This document shows, one piece after another, positions 26,601 to 40,700 of a DNA stretch of 64,000 nucleotides (position 1 is its first letter; each line of letters starts with the position of its first letter). Made by a program: the position numbers and the translations under genes. The stretch covers positions 25,764,076-25,828,075 of the forward strand of contig LS997562.1 of NCBI GenBank assembly GCA_000469685.2, read 5' to 3'. A model generated the notes under the pieces. The model was not told the DNA's origin, made no database searches, and saw nothing but the letters and a program-made list of their open reading frames with translations. The DNA comes from Haemonchus contortus (taxonomy: Eukaryota; Nematoda; Chromadorea; Rhabditida; Trichostrongylidae).

Positions 26601-28703
26601 ATTGCGCTGGTAAGAAAGTATTGAGCTGATTCAAATTTCTCGCTGGTAAGTTTCTATTCAGCATTCAATCATGTAATTACTATTGTTAGCAACAACGATG
26701 TCCCACCTACTGGACCGTTGGGGCACAGCGTTCTCCAGAATTGGGAAAGGCTGTGCCTAAAGGGTGTGGCTCCTACCACTATTCATGGATCTTTCACATG
26801 AGCCTAACATTACCGTGCAGCAGATTGCTCATCTCGGCCGGTTTATTCGTAAAGTGTCTGCAAGTTTGTGGACCTGATCGGGCAAATGTTACCACTGGCC
26901 GTGTGTTTTCGTGGAAGCAACTCCTACTACAACATCCCTCGTGAATCTCAGAAACATCAAAGGGGACACATCATAGAATCTTGTGTCAGCGAGTTTTCTC
27001 CTCGGAGGAGCAACATGGCACGAATTTTAGAATTATCAAGAATCCATTTCACCTCCACTGATCAGGTTTTTCAAGAACTCGTTGTGGTGAGTTGTAAACC
27101 CAGACCTCTCCGAGATCGTGGATGCTGAGCCTCGGAATCCTCTTTAACAGCGCTGAGGATTGTCGGATCTTCTCCGGTATGAGGGCGCCCGAGCGAAGCT
27201 TGTCTTCAAGGTCTGTCCCCTCCTTCAAAGCAAGTGAACAAGCATTTGACAGTGCAGATGGAAGAAGTGTCCTATCCCCATGCGCTGTTCGCTTCACGGT
27301 AACCATCGCTCCAGTGCCGCGCCGCCTACAAGACCAAGATGGCTTTTCTTCGTCGTCTTGGACACACAATAACTCCATCTACAAGACCAATGGAGAGCAG
27401 TGGAGACTACTTTGAAACTTTTATTCGGATCCATGAACAGCCTCATGCGTCTACCTACGGATGGGGCGCAGCGACCGATTCAATAGGCACACAGATGCGC
27501 AAGACAAGGCAAGAGCAGGACGCTAGAAGTAAGTGTCTTTCGTGATCCCGCAACTTTTTTTATTGTACTAATAAATGAATATAGCATAAAAAACAGAAAA
27601 CATGGCAGCGAGTGAAAAATCCATTGAAAAAGTAGAAACAATATTCAATTGTGGAACAAACGATGAAAAGTATGCGACAATTGCAATAATGAGGAAACTA
27701 GTATGGAACTGCACCGAGTGACAAGATGATGATGCTAACACAACTGCACATCTACCATCTGTCTCCCTCTCATTTTAGACCGCACACGACGATGTCAAGT
27801 TTGCAGTTCTGCCATCATGGTGGCACCGCTTTCGGAGAGTCGGACGGTCCCTATCCCTATAGGAACGGAACAAACCGAAACATCTAAAGTCCTTCCGCTA
27901 ATTCCCACCGAAACCCTAACTGGGCTCCTTACGCGATACTAGTAATTTAGTTTGAAGCAACTGCCTCCGAGTAGTAGTCCTCACCCGCTCTTACGTATTC
28001 ACCTCCTATCAATGAATCGGCTTCACCGATAGAGCAAGTGAAAGTTATTTGCAGGCAACTAAGCAAATACTACAATACAATACACATTCAGTACTAGAAA
28101 CTTGGAGAAGGATCATCTCTCACCTGAATCCGTCGGCGCGGTAGTTGTTGCTGTGAGGAACCTGGAGCAGCATCGTCACGCAAATTTCGTTCTCGGTCAT
28201 GATCACGAAAGTTTTGGGCTCGTTCTGACTTGTCGCGGTTGCCATCGCGCTGCTGATAGGGTCGTTTATTTTGCCACTCGTCACGATTTCGATTGAAACG
28301 CCGTTGATCATAATTGTCGCGATGACTCTGCAGCAAAGCAATAAATTGTTAGCACCAGCAAGTTGATTCCAACTCAGCTCACCTTTTGATAACCATAATC
28401 GTCCTGACCGCTCACCTGTCGCCGAGGCTGCTGCCGTTGTCCGACGTACCGATCCTGCAGATCCCTGTCTTGCTGGAGAGGAAGGGATGAATGATCTCCA
28501 TTAGGAGCCCTATGGCTTTCAGAACTCCCAGTTTGGAAACCAGTAGCCGGATGTGGTGGTGGTATGATTTCCGGATGAGGAGCTGCGGCTGTCTTAATGG
28601 GAAAATGATTGATTGAATGAATAGCAAGGGATGATGAGCGTATACTGACCAATTTCGGAGCATTTTCTACGAGGGTACTCATATTTGGCTGCGACGATGA
28701 GCC
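20610..28703 (-). CDS. Helicase exons 17-24: R/Q/N/D/H-rich C-terminal tail
   Basis: Exons 28703-28650, 28592-28383, 28327-28124, 26085-25950, 25845-25781, 25722-25672, 21070-20920 and 20713-20610 encode a low-complexity tail: P/H/Q-rich, then RD/RN/DR repeats (DNYDQRRFNRNRDEW, NYNNRDRDCRQNNREW, RRDYNYRQRQYNKYDDD), then an H/Y/N-rich piece (HHDQVDHQPKHNRHYHRPY). Such tails usually bind RNA or drive condensates; here that is inference from composition. There is no YTH domain. The last exon (after a TTTTTTTTCAAAAAG acceptor, stop at 20610-20612) is supported only by phase and an open frame. The 4.6-kb intron before 21070 holds a mariner and a piggyBac-like element. Confidence 0.65.
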
Positions 28704-31700
28704 CTAAACCATAGTAAACTGAGAATCAATTCAAATTCCAAGGGTACAGGCGAGTAAAAACTGACTTCTCGGTGAGAAAAACGTAATGGAGGGACTTGCG
28801 GGCCATTGTGAGAGTTATAGCTGGAAGCAGATGACGATGAAGGAACTTGATGCTGTTGAAAGATGAACTGCGGTTCTGGCAGATTACAAGGGTTGAATTT
28901 CATTTGTTGATGATCAGCCTTGAGAACAAGAGCCAGCGTTTCCAAAAGATCCTGAAACTGATCAGGCTTTGTTGAAAAGGCGCTTTTAAAGGCGCCTTGT
29001 TGACCTACCTGCCCGAAAAATCCCAGACCTCAAAATGAAAATTCAAAAAAAAAAAACAGTCAGCTGTGAAGCTCACACTATTCCTTTTACTGAGGAAACG
29101 AGTCATGCCCAAGAAAAAAACTAGAGTGTCATGGGACAAGATCGTCATGAAACTTTTGCAAGATTGCAGAAGTGAATACAATACAACCTACACATGAACA
29201 CTCTGATGTCGCGCTTAGCCTGGACACGTTTAACATTACCAATTGTGAGTTCCGGTCAAATAAGAATTTTTCAGAAATAAATGGGAGTTAGTGAAAAATG
29301 AGTTAAACGTGATTCCAAAAATATCAATCATTTATCAATATCAAAAGTTTCTTTTCTAAATGAGTGCAGAAATTCAAAAACCCACTAAGTCCTCCTTCTG
29401 TGGATTAATCAGAAGTTGTGGTTTGTGGATCGCAGCAAGGAAGTAGGACATTACCTTGAACCGTAGCTGCATCAGACGTTTCATGTCCTGTAGAAAGCAT
29501 CAGCTTATAATATATGTAGAAAAGGATAGGTTAGGGAATTTGCAACAGCAATCTCAAGAATAGCAACTAACTGAATAAGTTGCTCGAACACCGATCCAAT
29601 GTTCAATAGGATACACAACGTCTCGTGGGCCCTCTTCGTCTACGTCACCTTCGTCTCCCGAGTCCGGGTTAGCTGGAAATTGAGAAGGTTGGTTAGCAAT
29701 ATAATTTAATCACTCCCAGAAAATTACTTATATCGAAGTTTTGTATTGTACTCTTCTTCAGCCGCATCGATCCAGCAAACAACACAACGGCACAAGGTGG
29801 GACGACAGTAACTGTGCGCAACTGAAAATAGGATAATTTCAGGGTGACCATTGGTTAAACTACTGACAAAGAGCATCGTAAGACCAAATCAACAACACCG
29901 TAGCCTGTGATTATGTTGGTGTGATACTTTAACTTGATAACTATGCTCATTCACTCATTGTCCCAGCCTCTCCTACTATTCGCAAGATAGTGGAGTTGAA
30001 CACATTTCTTCACCAAATAATCCATTATGACCAAGTTGCAAACCTGTTTTTCGCGAACACTCGGCCCATTTTGACTATTTCTTCGAGCTGAAACTCTACA
30101 TATAGAGACCATTATGCTACTGTTATGGCTACTATCACATGTATGCACAAGGTATCGAATCTAAGACTGGTCACAGCCCAGTTCAATCAAGCTTCTATCA
30201 TTTCGTGGTCAGCTGAACGATGTTAGACTCATCTGAAGATGAATTACTGACCTGTACATTTGCCTACCTTTGCAAGAAATTGTATTTGTATATATGTCTT
30301 GTCGATCAATACATACATAATATGTCGATTTTATCGGTTGTTGACTGCAGGGGCGCAACTCGAAAAGGAAAGCGCGTGACACATTATATAAATAGATCAT
30401 TCACCCGAATTTTCCTCGTTTTTGGGCTGAGTTTTGTAGTTGGTACTTACCAAAGAGGGGTAGTCTACTTACCGTGGGACTTTGAATGGAGACCCACATG
30501 AATCGATAGGGTTTTGGATGCTGTTTATGAAAATGGAAACTAAAATGCAAAATGGTTTTCTTCAAAAGGTATGGGAGCTCGAAATTTGCTCGATAGTAGT
30601 ACCAATTGAATAAGCGAACTCGTCGCTTCAGTATCAACTGCCTACGTGGCCTAGCGGTAGTGGTCTCGCTTCATAGGGTAGGATGCGGGTTTGCTCCCCG
30701 CCATCGTCTGCATTTTTGCAAAGTGTTTTTTCATTTCATTAAAGGCTCTTTTAACCTCTTCTGACGTTGCTCGAGTGAACGCCTTTTTTCTGCTTTTATT
30801 TTCTCTCCTCGCCCATATCCAGAAAAGTGGTTCTGCACGTCAATTGTATGACTCTGTTTTATTTCAAACTTCAAAGAGCATTTGACAGAAAGGTACTAGG
30901 GATGTGTAATATGCCTGCAAGAAGCTCAAGATTGACGGAAAGACTTTGAAAAAATGCGTGAAACACATGTTGTTCACAAATTTCACACCTTATACATGCT
31001 GATTTCCTGCATTCGTGACAAAACAGTCAATCGTCTCAAGACTGAACAAATACTCGGCCGGTGTGACGCATGAAACTGGGTATTTATCAACGTACCCAAC
31101 CTTGGACCAGAACATTTCCAAAAATTGGAAAAACGTGGTCACAAAACATTCATATATACTTTTGATAGAACTTTAAATATATTATCCTTCTGTGTCAAAT
31201 GGAAGTCCGCAGCGTACAAAATAGCTCTGGTTCTAATCCTCTTCATAACATTCTCCATAAAACAGCAGAAAAAGACGTCCAATGGCTGAATCATTGACGT
31301 AGCACCGGCCGAGTATTTGATCAGTCTTGAGACGATTGACTGTTTTGTCACGGATGCAGAAAATCAGCGTGTATAAGGTGCGCACTTTGTGAACAACATG
31401 TGTGCTTCACGCATTTTCACAAAGTTTTTCCGTCAACCTTGAGTTTCTTGCAGGCATCTTACACATCCCTAGTACCTTTCTGTCAAATGCTCTGAAGTTT
31501 GAAATAAAACAGAGCCATACAATTGACGTGCAGAAGCACTTTCTCTGTATATGTTCGAGGAGAGAAAATAAAGGCAGGAAAAAGGCGTTCACTCGAGCAA
31601 CGTTAGAAGAGGTTAAAAGAGCCTTTAATGAAATGAAAAAACACTTTGCAGAAATGCAGACGATGGCGGGGAGCAAACCCGCATCCTACCCTATGAAGCG

Positions 31701-34700
31701 ATACCACTACCACTAGGCCACGTCGGCAGTTGATATTGAAGCGACGAGTTCGCTTATTCAATTGGTGCTACTATCGAGCAAATTTCGAGCCCCCATAACT
31801 TTTTGAGGAGAACCATTTTACAATTTTAATTTCCTTTTTAATAAACAGCATTCAAAACCCTATCGATTTATCTGGGTCTCCATTCAAAGTCCCACGGTAA
31901 GTAGACTACCCCTCCCTGGTTAGTGACAAAATGCTCTGCCCACTGTAGACGGATATCCATCTTACACGTTAACTTTTTGAAACGAGTCCCGGATCGAGGT
32001 TTGCCTCGACCAACTGTGGCTTCTATCCTTCCGGGGCTGTTCAGTTACTAGCAGACTCATTTAGGAGGAAACAAACACACACCTGTAGTGGGCTGCCCAC
32101 CGCAAGTCATGTATCGGCTAAGAAAGCATTCAAACATTCACTACAATTTGTAATGAAAGAAAGTCGAAAGCAGGGGCATGTCAAAACAGAACTGATTGAC
32201 TCCAGAAAAATTTATCCTTCTATCCTTCATCTGTTCTACGAGATATGCTAAAGGATTCTGATTCCAGCACTGTACATTTAAGTGCATGTCACTTGGCTTC
32301 CGAAGGTAATTTTTGAAACATCTAACAAGGTTGGCGATTGATGGACAAAACTTCGGTCTCTGACGGGACTCGCACCCGTACTTGTCCTTTCCGGGGTTCG
32401 TGTTCGTATCCCTCACACTACCGAGTCCCGCTTGCCCACGCCTTCTTAATGGCTTATATGCCTTCCCTCCTTCGACAGAGGTGTAGCAATCGGCTAACTC
32501 TCCACACTTTTTTGAACAAATAATATTTTCCTGAACACGAAGTCTGACACAGGACCAACAGGACACTGCAAATGGTATTCAGTGTGGGCCTTTGATTGGA
32601 AGTCCCGTTCTTTTGCTTTCGTTCTTAAAAATAAACACCCAATTAAGATTTAATTGTTAGGCGAACATAGCTTTGAGCGGTACTCACAGATGTTTTGAGT
32701 GATGATAACACCATTATCAGATTTCATTATCAGTGGACCCTTTTCCTTACAGAGATATCATTTGTTGAGAATTCCAGATTATTGATGGTCGATTAAGTTT
32801 TGTCGCAAATGATGTCGACCAAAGGGGATCCTTCGTTGAGTTACAAACCTTGCTGGGTAGCGGTCGTAATCTAATAGCAAGGAATGAACAAAACCTCATC
32901 TGCTTGTCGTTGTACCGATGATGGGTCCCTATCGCTGCACTTACCACTCTTGTCACTCTACTCTAGCATCCCGCCTTATCGAATGAAACATACTGAACAG
33001 TCGAAGTTACATCGTAACTTTGAAGGGTTAGGATGGCGATCGGTAGGTGGCTCTTGCCCTCCTAAGCCCCTCATCTTCTCTTATTGATTGCCATCGGTTG
33101 CTGTCCGCGAGAACCTACGATCTCGTCATACCCTACATCACTTATTATCATAAAATGCCCAAGTTTAAGTAAATACGAAAAGCTGCAATCCTACCAAATT
33201 TGAACTGTTTGGGTCCACGGGAACAGGAGTCATGAATATCCGCTCAACCATTTCCTTAAGCGCAAACCCCGCCCCCTGTGTGCAGAACGCGGCCTGCCAC
33301 TCACTGTAAGAGTACACATTCTGCTGCCTGTACTCCTACCTAATTTCAACCCTCTAGATCCGCGTTAACAGGGGTTGTGGTGGCGATATAGTACACAATC
33401 TATTTTACCACTGGCTATGAGAAGACTCACCGTCAATCCTTCATCGATTTTTGCCAGTTCATGGAAAGCTAGATATTCAATCACAGGGTCTTCAGAATTT
33501 TCCACAACATACTGATTGATTATTTCGCTTCGTTTTGAAGCGGATAGTACTTGACGTTTAATTACCGATGATGGATGAAGGGTAGCTGCAGCTTCGGTGC
33601 TAAAACTAACATAAAATTATTGGGAAGCAAGTGCATTCATACCGCACGTTAACGAAATAAAGGTGACTACTGAAAATATGAAAGAAAAGCTTAAGGGAGC
33701 CACGGAAAGGATGAAAACCACACCGACCTGGTTCTGATCTTCTTCAACTTATTACCCGCTCTAACAAAACCTATGCCGGGATAACATCCGGCAACTATCG
33801 CAGCTTGAACCATTGGCCAACAAGAGGAATAGCTTAAAACAGAGGATTCGCTTCATCAAACATCATGTAATCATTTCAATAATAGATTGAAATGTACCTA
33901 TTGTACGTCGCATCACGCAATGCATTCATGGCATCGCCTTCATAGGATATCATTCGTACACGGCGCAGCTCGATCAGAAGCTGCCGACTTGAAAAAAAAA
34001 CAAAAAATTCAATACATTCATTTCACCTGACTGCTCACTGTTGGTGCTCACTGTGTGCAGATTCCTTTCATAACAAATAATGGTTTTCATTCTTGCGCTG
34101 ATATTTCTTTACACTCATGATAATTTCGTACTTGTTGCACTTATCGTTTACTATACCTAGACATCTGTGATCCCATACACAGGAGTATATTATGCACCAT
34201 TGTATAAAGTACAAATGAGCAAGAGTTCGATGCATACGAGTATGGCAGTGGCACGACTAACAGCTGCACCAAAGGCTCTGCACTTCATTCAATTGTTTTC
34301 ATTTTGCGCGAACGTCACTCTATCGCTGATGACAACCATTTTATCCTATCCTTACTACATATAAAAAAGCTCGCGTTTGTCTGTCTGCCTGTCACGAAAT
34401 TCGATTTTACCAGAAGGAGCACCTGCAGAAGTCGCGCCAAGTTTGGGATGAAATGGGCATGGGACGAGATCAACAGAGCGCATGTGAGCCCAGCGGAGCT
34501 CCGCTCACAGGGAAGCATGCAAGACAGTGAGTGGTGTCCTGAGCAAGATGTCTTTCACTATAGGGAAACAGCCCAGACGCCGGAAAAAATGGGAAACGGT
34601 GAGAGACGAGTCAACAAGTGAAATGAAGGAGAGGTCGGAGGCTGTAAAAGGTCTGTGATCAAAACTCTACAGCAGTTTGCACCAAAGTGGGCAGAGCTAA

Positions 34701-37700
34701 AATCAAAAATCCATAACTCTGTTCAAAAACGTAGAACACGGGAAAAGAGTGGTCGGAGGCTATAGAAGGTCTGTGGTCAATACTCCACAGCAGTTTGTAC
34801 CAAAGTGGGCAGGGCTAAGATAAAAAGTCGTAGTTCTGTTTAAAAAACAATTCTAGAAGACGTTAAAAATGTAGTTAGAGGTAAGGGAAAAATGTGGTCA
34901 AATACCTGACTGGAGTTCGCGAAGGTATGGGCGCGGCTAAGGTCGAAAATTCATAACTATGACTGCAACGTTCTAGAAAGCAGAAAACGGTTAGGGTCAG
35001 CTAAAACACGGTTGGTCGAATTTTCATAATGGGGTCTGCACTGATGCACCCGTTACCTTGTTCAACTGCGATCGATTTTGCACAAAAGCAATACATTTGG
35101 CGGAATGTTCCAAAGCGTTTCGGCGTTCAAATCTAGAGAAAACTGCCTTATTCCAGAAGATCCAACACTGCGCTGAATATTCCATCGTAGATGAGCAGTC
35201 GTGGACATATAATGCACGCGTCAAAGTACATAGCCCGAGTAGTGTACCAATCATCGAGATTCCAAGATCATTGGTGATTGGATAAGTTTTGTGGCTAAGG
35301 CTTATAGAGCAAATAAAAAGGTCGATTTTTTATCAAACCACAAGTCTTGACGTTCAATAGTAGTAATTTAATGGAGTCCTGAATGTTTTGGTGTTAATCA
35401 ATCTCCTCACACTCGACTTCCATTTGGAAAGGTGGGGCATCGAATGTTCATCCTACATATACAATGAGCAACGAATTGCGGTGCCTAGTCGTTGTACACG
35501 TCAATGCTCATACCATCTTTGACGAGTCAAATAACACTTAATCGACATCGCAGGATAGAGGGCTTGCTTAACCTAGGCGATCAGTGATCGCGATCCGATA
35601 TGCCCCATGTATTTAGTGTGCCGCTTGCCGCGCTTCGTAATCCAATAGTAACGAGTAACGAGTTACCCAAACTTTATTCTCCTCACATTACAGATTGCGA
35701 TGTAGCCACGATATTATATGACCAGCCGGTTCGCCCGGCTAAACGCCGGACTTCCCTCCTTCTTCAACAAAGTTGTAGTTATCGGCGCCGCTAATGGGTC
35801 CCAATCACTGCACTTACCACTCACTTTTGTCACCTCTACCAAGTTTTAACGCTCTAAGTCCACGAGACAGGAGTTATGAATCTCCGGTTAAACACACACA
35901 CCGACACACACAAACAAACACACCGACAAACCAATAGACAAACTTAGCGAATTACATATATATAGTGGGATATGCTTGGCCTTTATAAGTTGCTATAACA
36001 TTCTGTCATTCGTTATCTGCAGTCCAATCACACATTACACGAAGTCATGGTTCCACAGTTAATACGAAAAGCGGAAATAGTCTCTAACTCTTCCATTTTG
36101 AAGCCTGTTGTCAGCCCTTATCAGCTGTTATCAGTATCACAAGCCATTCCTGATCATGATGCACCCACTTCACTCACAAATGTAACAAGGATCCCCTCTC
36201 AACAGAAAGGACGTGAGAGACCTACTAGCTCTTAGCTTCTGTGACTTTCCAAAGATTTAATAGTCGCTATAAGCAATCATTTACATTCCCGTCACATCCC
36301 ACAACAATCCGCCACCAAAATAATAGGTGCAACACGCGAACGGATACCGTAATAGTGCCCTTTAAGGCTATTTATTAGCCGCTATCGAAGCAAGCCCTGT
36401 TACCTGTATGCCTTTAGCAGGCTCTGGGTTCAGGAGAATAGAAATTATGAATTTACGAATGCTTTTCCCCACTTTTTTCGCAGCTTGATTTGACGCAACA
36501 TGTTCTGAGCCTACATTTGGGTACTCTACCCTGGACCTTATCCTCTGCCCCTCAGAATTATGTTCCAATGTTACCACCAAACCTCCGCTGGGAACTTCTG
36601 ATCACAAAACTATTGCGTTTTCGATTGAGAGACACGTCAGTCTTGTGGATGGAGCAACATTCAGAGACTTTTACAAGGCAGATATCAAGGCGATTGATTG
36701 TGAACTAGGGAAAATTGATTGGTTCGGTGTCTTTAATCGTTATTTATCGGGTGATGATGTCTATAACAGATTTCTTTCCATTATGTATGATGTCATTGAG
36801 CGTTTTATTCCAATGAGGATTCCTTTCATTAAGAGGTACCCAGGGCAGATTAGAAATCTTTATAAACAGAGTGAGAGTCTATTCTCAAACTGCATTTAGT
36901 TTAGTCCCTTCTGAATATATACAATAAAGTAAATAGGGAGTTCACGTTCCATCTGAGGCGATTCCTTGCTTATAAGCAGAACAAGCTTTCCAACACTTTA
37001 TACATTAAAAAATCTATTCTCTTTCATCAACAAGCGCATGGGAAAAAAAGCCCTTCGTTCCCATCAAAGCATTCCCATCAAAGTCCATCGTGAGCTTGAT
37101 GGGAATGCTTTATTCTCAGCACAGGCTAAAGCCAGTGTTTTAGGAAATTACTTCGCGAGTGTTTACATGGTTTCTAAGAATTCGGTGGGTGCACTCGCTT
37201 CAGGTTCGCGTGTTAATAGTGATTGTCCCTTGCCGGTTATTACTTCGGATGTTGTACACAAATGTTCGCGCCGCCTCAAAAAGTCTTCGCCTCTGACTTC
37301 GGACGGTATTCCCCCATCTTTTTGAAAATGTTTGCCTCCAAGCTATCAAACCCCCTCTCCCATATATTTGACATTTCAACATTTGAGGATGCTTTCTCGC
37401 GTAAAAATTCGGTTAACTCCGGAGTGCCACAAGGTGGGGTCCTCTCGCCTCTTGTTTATCATCTACACATTTGAACTCCCTTGTGCTTCCCTGGTGGATC
37501 CAGGCGTTAAAGTGTTTGCTTCCGCAGATGATATTAAGATCACTGTCAGGTCCGATAAGGACAACTCTGGTGAGGCAGAAACGATTTTGAACAGACTTCA
37601 TGTCAAAATGGACTGATATCATGAATCTGAAGCTCAATTTCGATAAAACCTGCTTGCTGTCACTTGGGAATAGATCAGGCGCCCCCCCATAGCAAATGTA

Positions 37701-40700
37701 CCAACGTCCTGCTATCGGCACACGCGTGATCTTGGTTATACAATTTCTAACTCCCTGAGAGAACTCCCTGGGATATACATACATATTGGTAACATGGTGT
37801 CTAAAGCCTTCCATTGCATTTACGGCTTGTTCAGGGTGATCAAGTCTTCCGATCTCGCTGTGTTGATAAAGCTATGTAAAGTCTACGATTTCCCGGCCAT
37901 TGAATACTGTAGCCAAATATGGTGTCCTTGCACTAAAAAGCTTATTGCCGGACTGGAGAGGTTAAAATGAAATTTATTAATAATTTCTAAACTTAATAAT
38001 ACTAGATTGGTGTATTCCCGGGTCCTCCCTGATTCTGGTTTTCCTAGAACAATGCGGGCATACAGTATTCGTCTAAGAGAGCTCGGTTTGAAAAGTCTGC
38101 TTTATAGGCGTGTCTTTGCAGATTTGGTGCTCGCTTTCAGGATCCTCAGAGGTAAGACGCTTTCTACTTCTTCCTATTTTTGGTATTTCAAGCCGGCTTC
38201 CACCCGGAGGCCTTCGCTTAATCTATGCTGTTGCAGACGTTCTAGACGTAATGCGCGTGACCCTGTTAGTAGTCTCCTGAGGGGTTCCTTCTACCATAGA
38301 ACGGCTGAATGGCTCGACAAGTTACCTATGGATCTTCTTGGTAAGAAAAGCACCTCTCTCTTTAAGAGTGTTCTGGCCAAGATTGATTTCATGGAACTGA
38401 TTGGACTTTAGATACAACGTCTTTCCAAGCTGTTTCGTCTACGCTCGTGCATTTGTGGATGTTACGTTTGGTCTGCTTTGCTAGTTAGTCCTGGCGTAAT
38501 GGCGTTTGCCCGGCTGACCCACCTCATTGCTTTGCCTCTTAACTTTTTCCTTGCTTGAGTGTTTTCTGCTGTGACGAATGTGCTAGGCATGCAGGTCTCT
38601 ACTTTTGATTTTGGTGACGTCTGACAAATGGTAAATTTTTTGTGAAGCGGGCGTTGTTTTGTTCTGTTCTGCTTTTCGTCTGTCCTTCTGTTCTTCTGGA
38701 GTTTTTCACAGTATTTTAGTTTTTCCCCCTGTGTGCATGATAAATAAATAAATAAATAAATAAATAAAAGATCAAGAGAATGAAATCAGCCTACCGTATA
38801 CCAGCTATCATCTTCATTGCTGGCAGAGACAAGTAATTAGTCCGGCAGAACATTATTGCGTCCTTTGTGTTTTTGTCGTTGAATTCATTGAAGGCTCTAA
38901 ACATCTCCACTATTATTGCAACCGCTCAGACAACTCTCAGAAAAAGTTTGATCAGTTTACTCTATGAGTTGTATTGATGACAGATTTTGACATCTCACAT
39001 CCGCCTAACGTGGTCAAAGAAAAGACTGCAAGTAGAAGCAGCGTCTAACCAGTGAGCTGCCCCAGTACGCCATTCAATGGGTGAGGAGTTTTTCCAACAA
39101 ATAGTTTGTGATTTCAGAAAGTGTACGCGCCAATGGGAAATTACAATCCTGGATGAGCTACTGATTGATTGAATTGGTTTATTATGAAACATTTCGAAAT
39201 GCTTTCTGATCACCCAAAAACATTCCCATTTCTAGAGAATGTGAATTCATCACAATTCACCTTCTAAAAATATACGTGTAGATTCGCTGTGATTACCAAA
39301 GCACATTTTTTAAATACTGGAAAGATATACACGTACACACTCAAACGTAGCACTGACAGCACTTCAAGGCAGGAAAACTGAATGAGACAGTGTCAGTCGA
39401 GGCCATAATGAAAAAAGACCTAACACCAGCCTATATCGTAAATGCATAAACCCCATCAATACATAGGGATACCATAATGCCGCTTGGGTAATTCCATTTT
39501 ACACTCATATTTTCGTGAATCTCCGTCGTTACTTCCATCAGAACGTGCCAAAAACTTGGACGATTCGAAGATCACAATGCAAATTTTTACGCTTTTCATG
39601 AGAAGTTTTAACATTATAATGAATGCGTGACAATCGTGTTCACGCTTCTCTCGTGCAATATTCACATAAATTTCATTGGTCTGCATGCGCTCACGCCCAA
39701 AACGGGGAGCACGAGAACCACCCAGGAGGAAACTTTTACGGATAGTGCGGACGTTGAATTGGTCATTTCATTGCTATGTTACAGAGCAGCGACGATAGAA
39801 CGGAGGTTTCAATATAAGCACATGAGCCTAGACATTCATGTGACGCTGGCTTCTGCGATCTTTCGCTTTCGAGTGTCCAGAGAAGAGCGACTCTTATGGT
39901 ACCTTCTCTCGCCAGGGTGCGGAAAAACCACCGGAATTGATTCGGGCCGCCGATGGTCATGTGAAGCCCCGTTGACTGCACTTGCCTATTACTCTCTGCA
40001 GGTAAATATTGGGTTGTAACAAAAGTTCGTAGTTTTGCGTTAGAGTCATTTTACAACGATTTGTTTTGTTTTTTTAGCAAAGTGTATACACCCACTCGAA
40101 AGAGCTCTTTCTCTTCTACGAAACTGTTTTATTTGTATCTTCCACGTTCGGTCTTCTTGGAACCTGGGCATGTTGTATTTTTTTCACTGTTTTGCCGTAC
40201 AGGTTTGTTAGGGCAGAAACCGCTTTATTGGTCGACGTTTCGACAAATCGTCGTCTTCAGGACCTGAAAGCAGCTCGGAGTTCCTGATCTGTACCTTACC
40301 CGACCAAGCGCCCAAACGCGCTAGCCCAGTCGGAAGAGCTCTCAGCAACTTGAACACCAAAAGATCGCAACCGAGAAACCAACCTTCTGCGGTTCCACCA
40401 ATGTTGTCCTCCCACTCAATTTCGTGAATAAACAGGGACCAATGAGACACACCATTGTCGTGCGTTGGATAAGAGTTGCGCGGTGTTCTCAAAGCCCACA
40501 AAAGAAATGAACGGCAGAAATTCGCTCGTTATGGCAAAGCACTCATTTCGGTTGTTCAGCTCGGGATTTCTCTCGTAGATGTGAAACGCTTCCAAAATCT
40601 TTCTAGCACCTATCTCATTCTCGAAGGCTAGAATTTTGCATTTGATATCAAAATCATTCCCTTGATATACTTCTACTTCTATTCAATGCTTCCCAAGTGG

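Noticed and set aside
26695..27378. Possible extra helicase exon at 27049-27378 (minus)
   Set aside because: No acceptor/donor pair, and the neighbouring exons 19 and 20 join in phase without it.
30645..30715. Functional tRNA gene
   Set aside because: No acceptable anticodon stem, and the sequence is duplicated in the arms of a transposon. Kept only as a tRNA-like segment.
32141..32566. 141-codon minus-strand frame
   Set aside because: Crosses the start of a dispersed repeat copy and a SINE tail; not conserved in the other copies.
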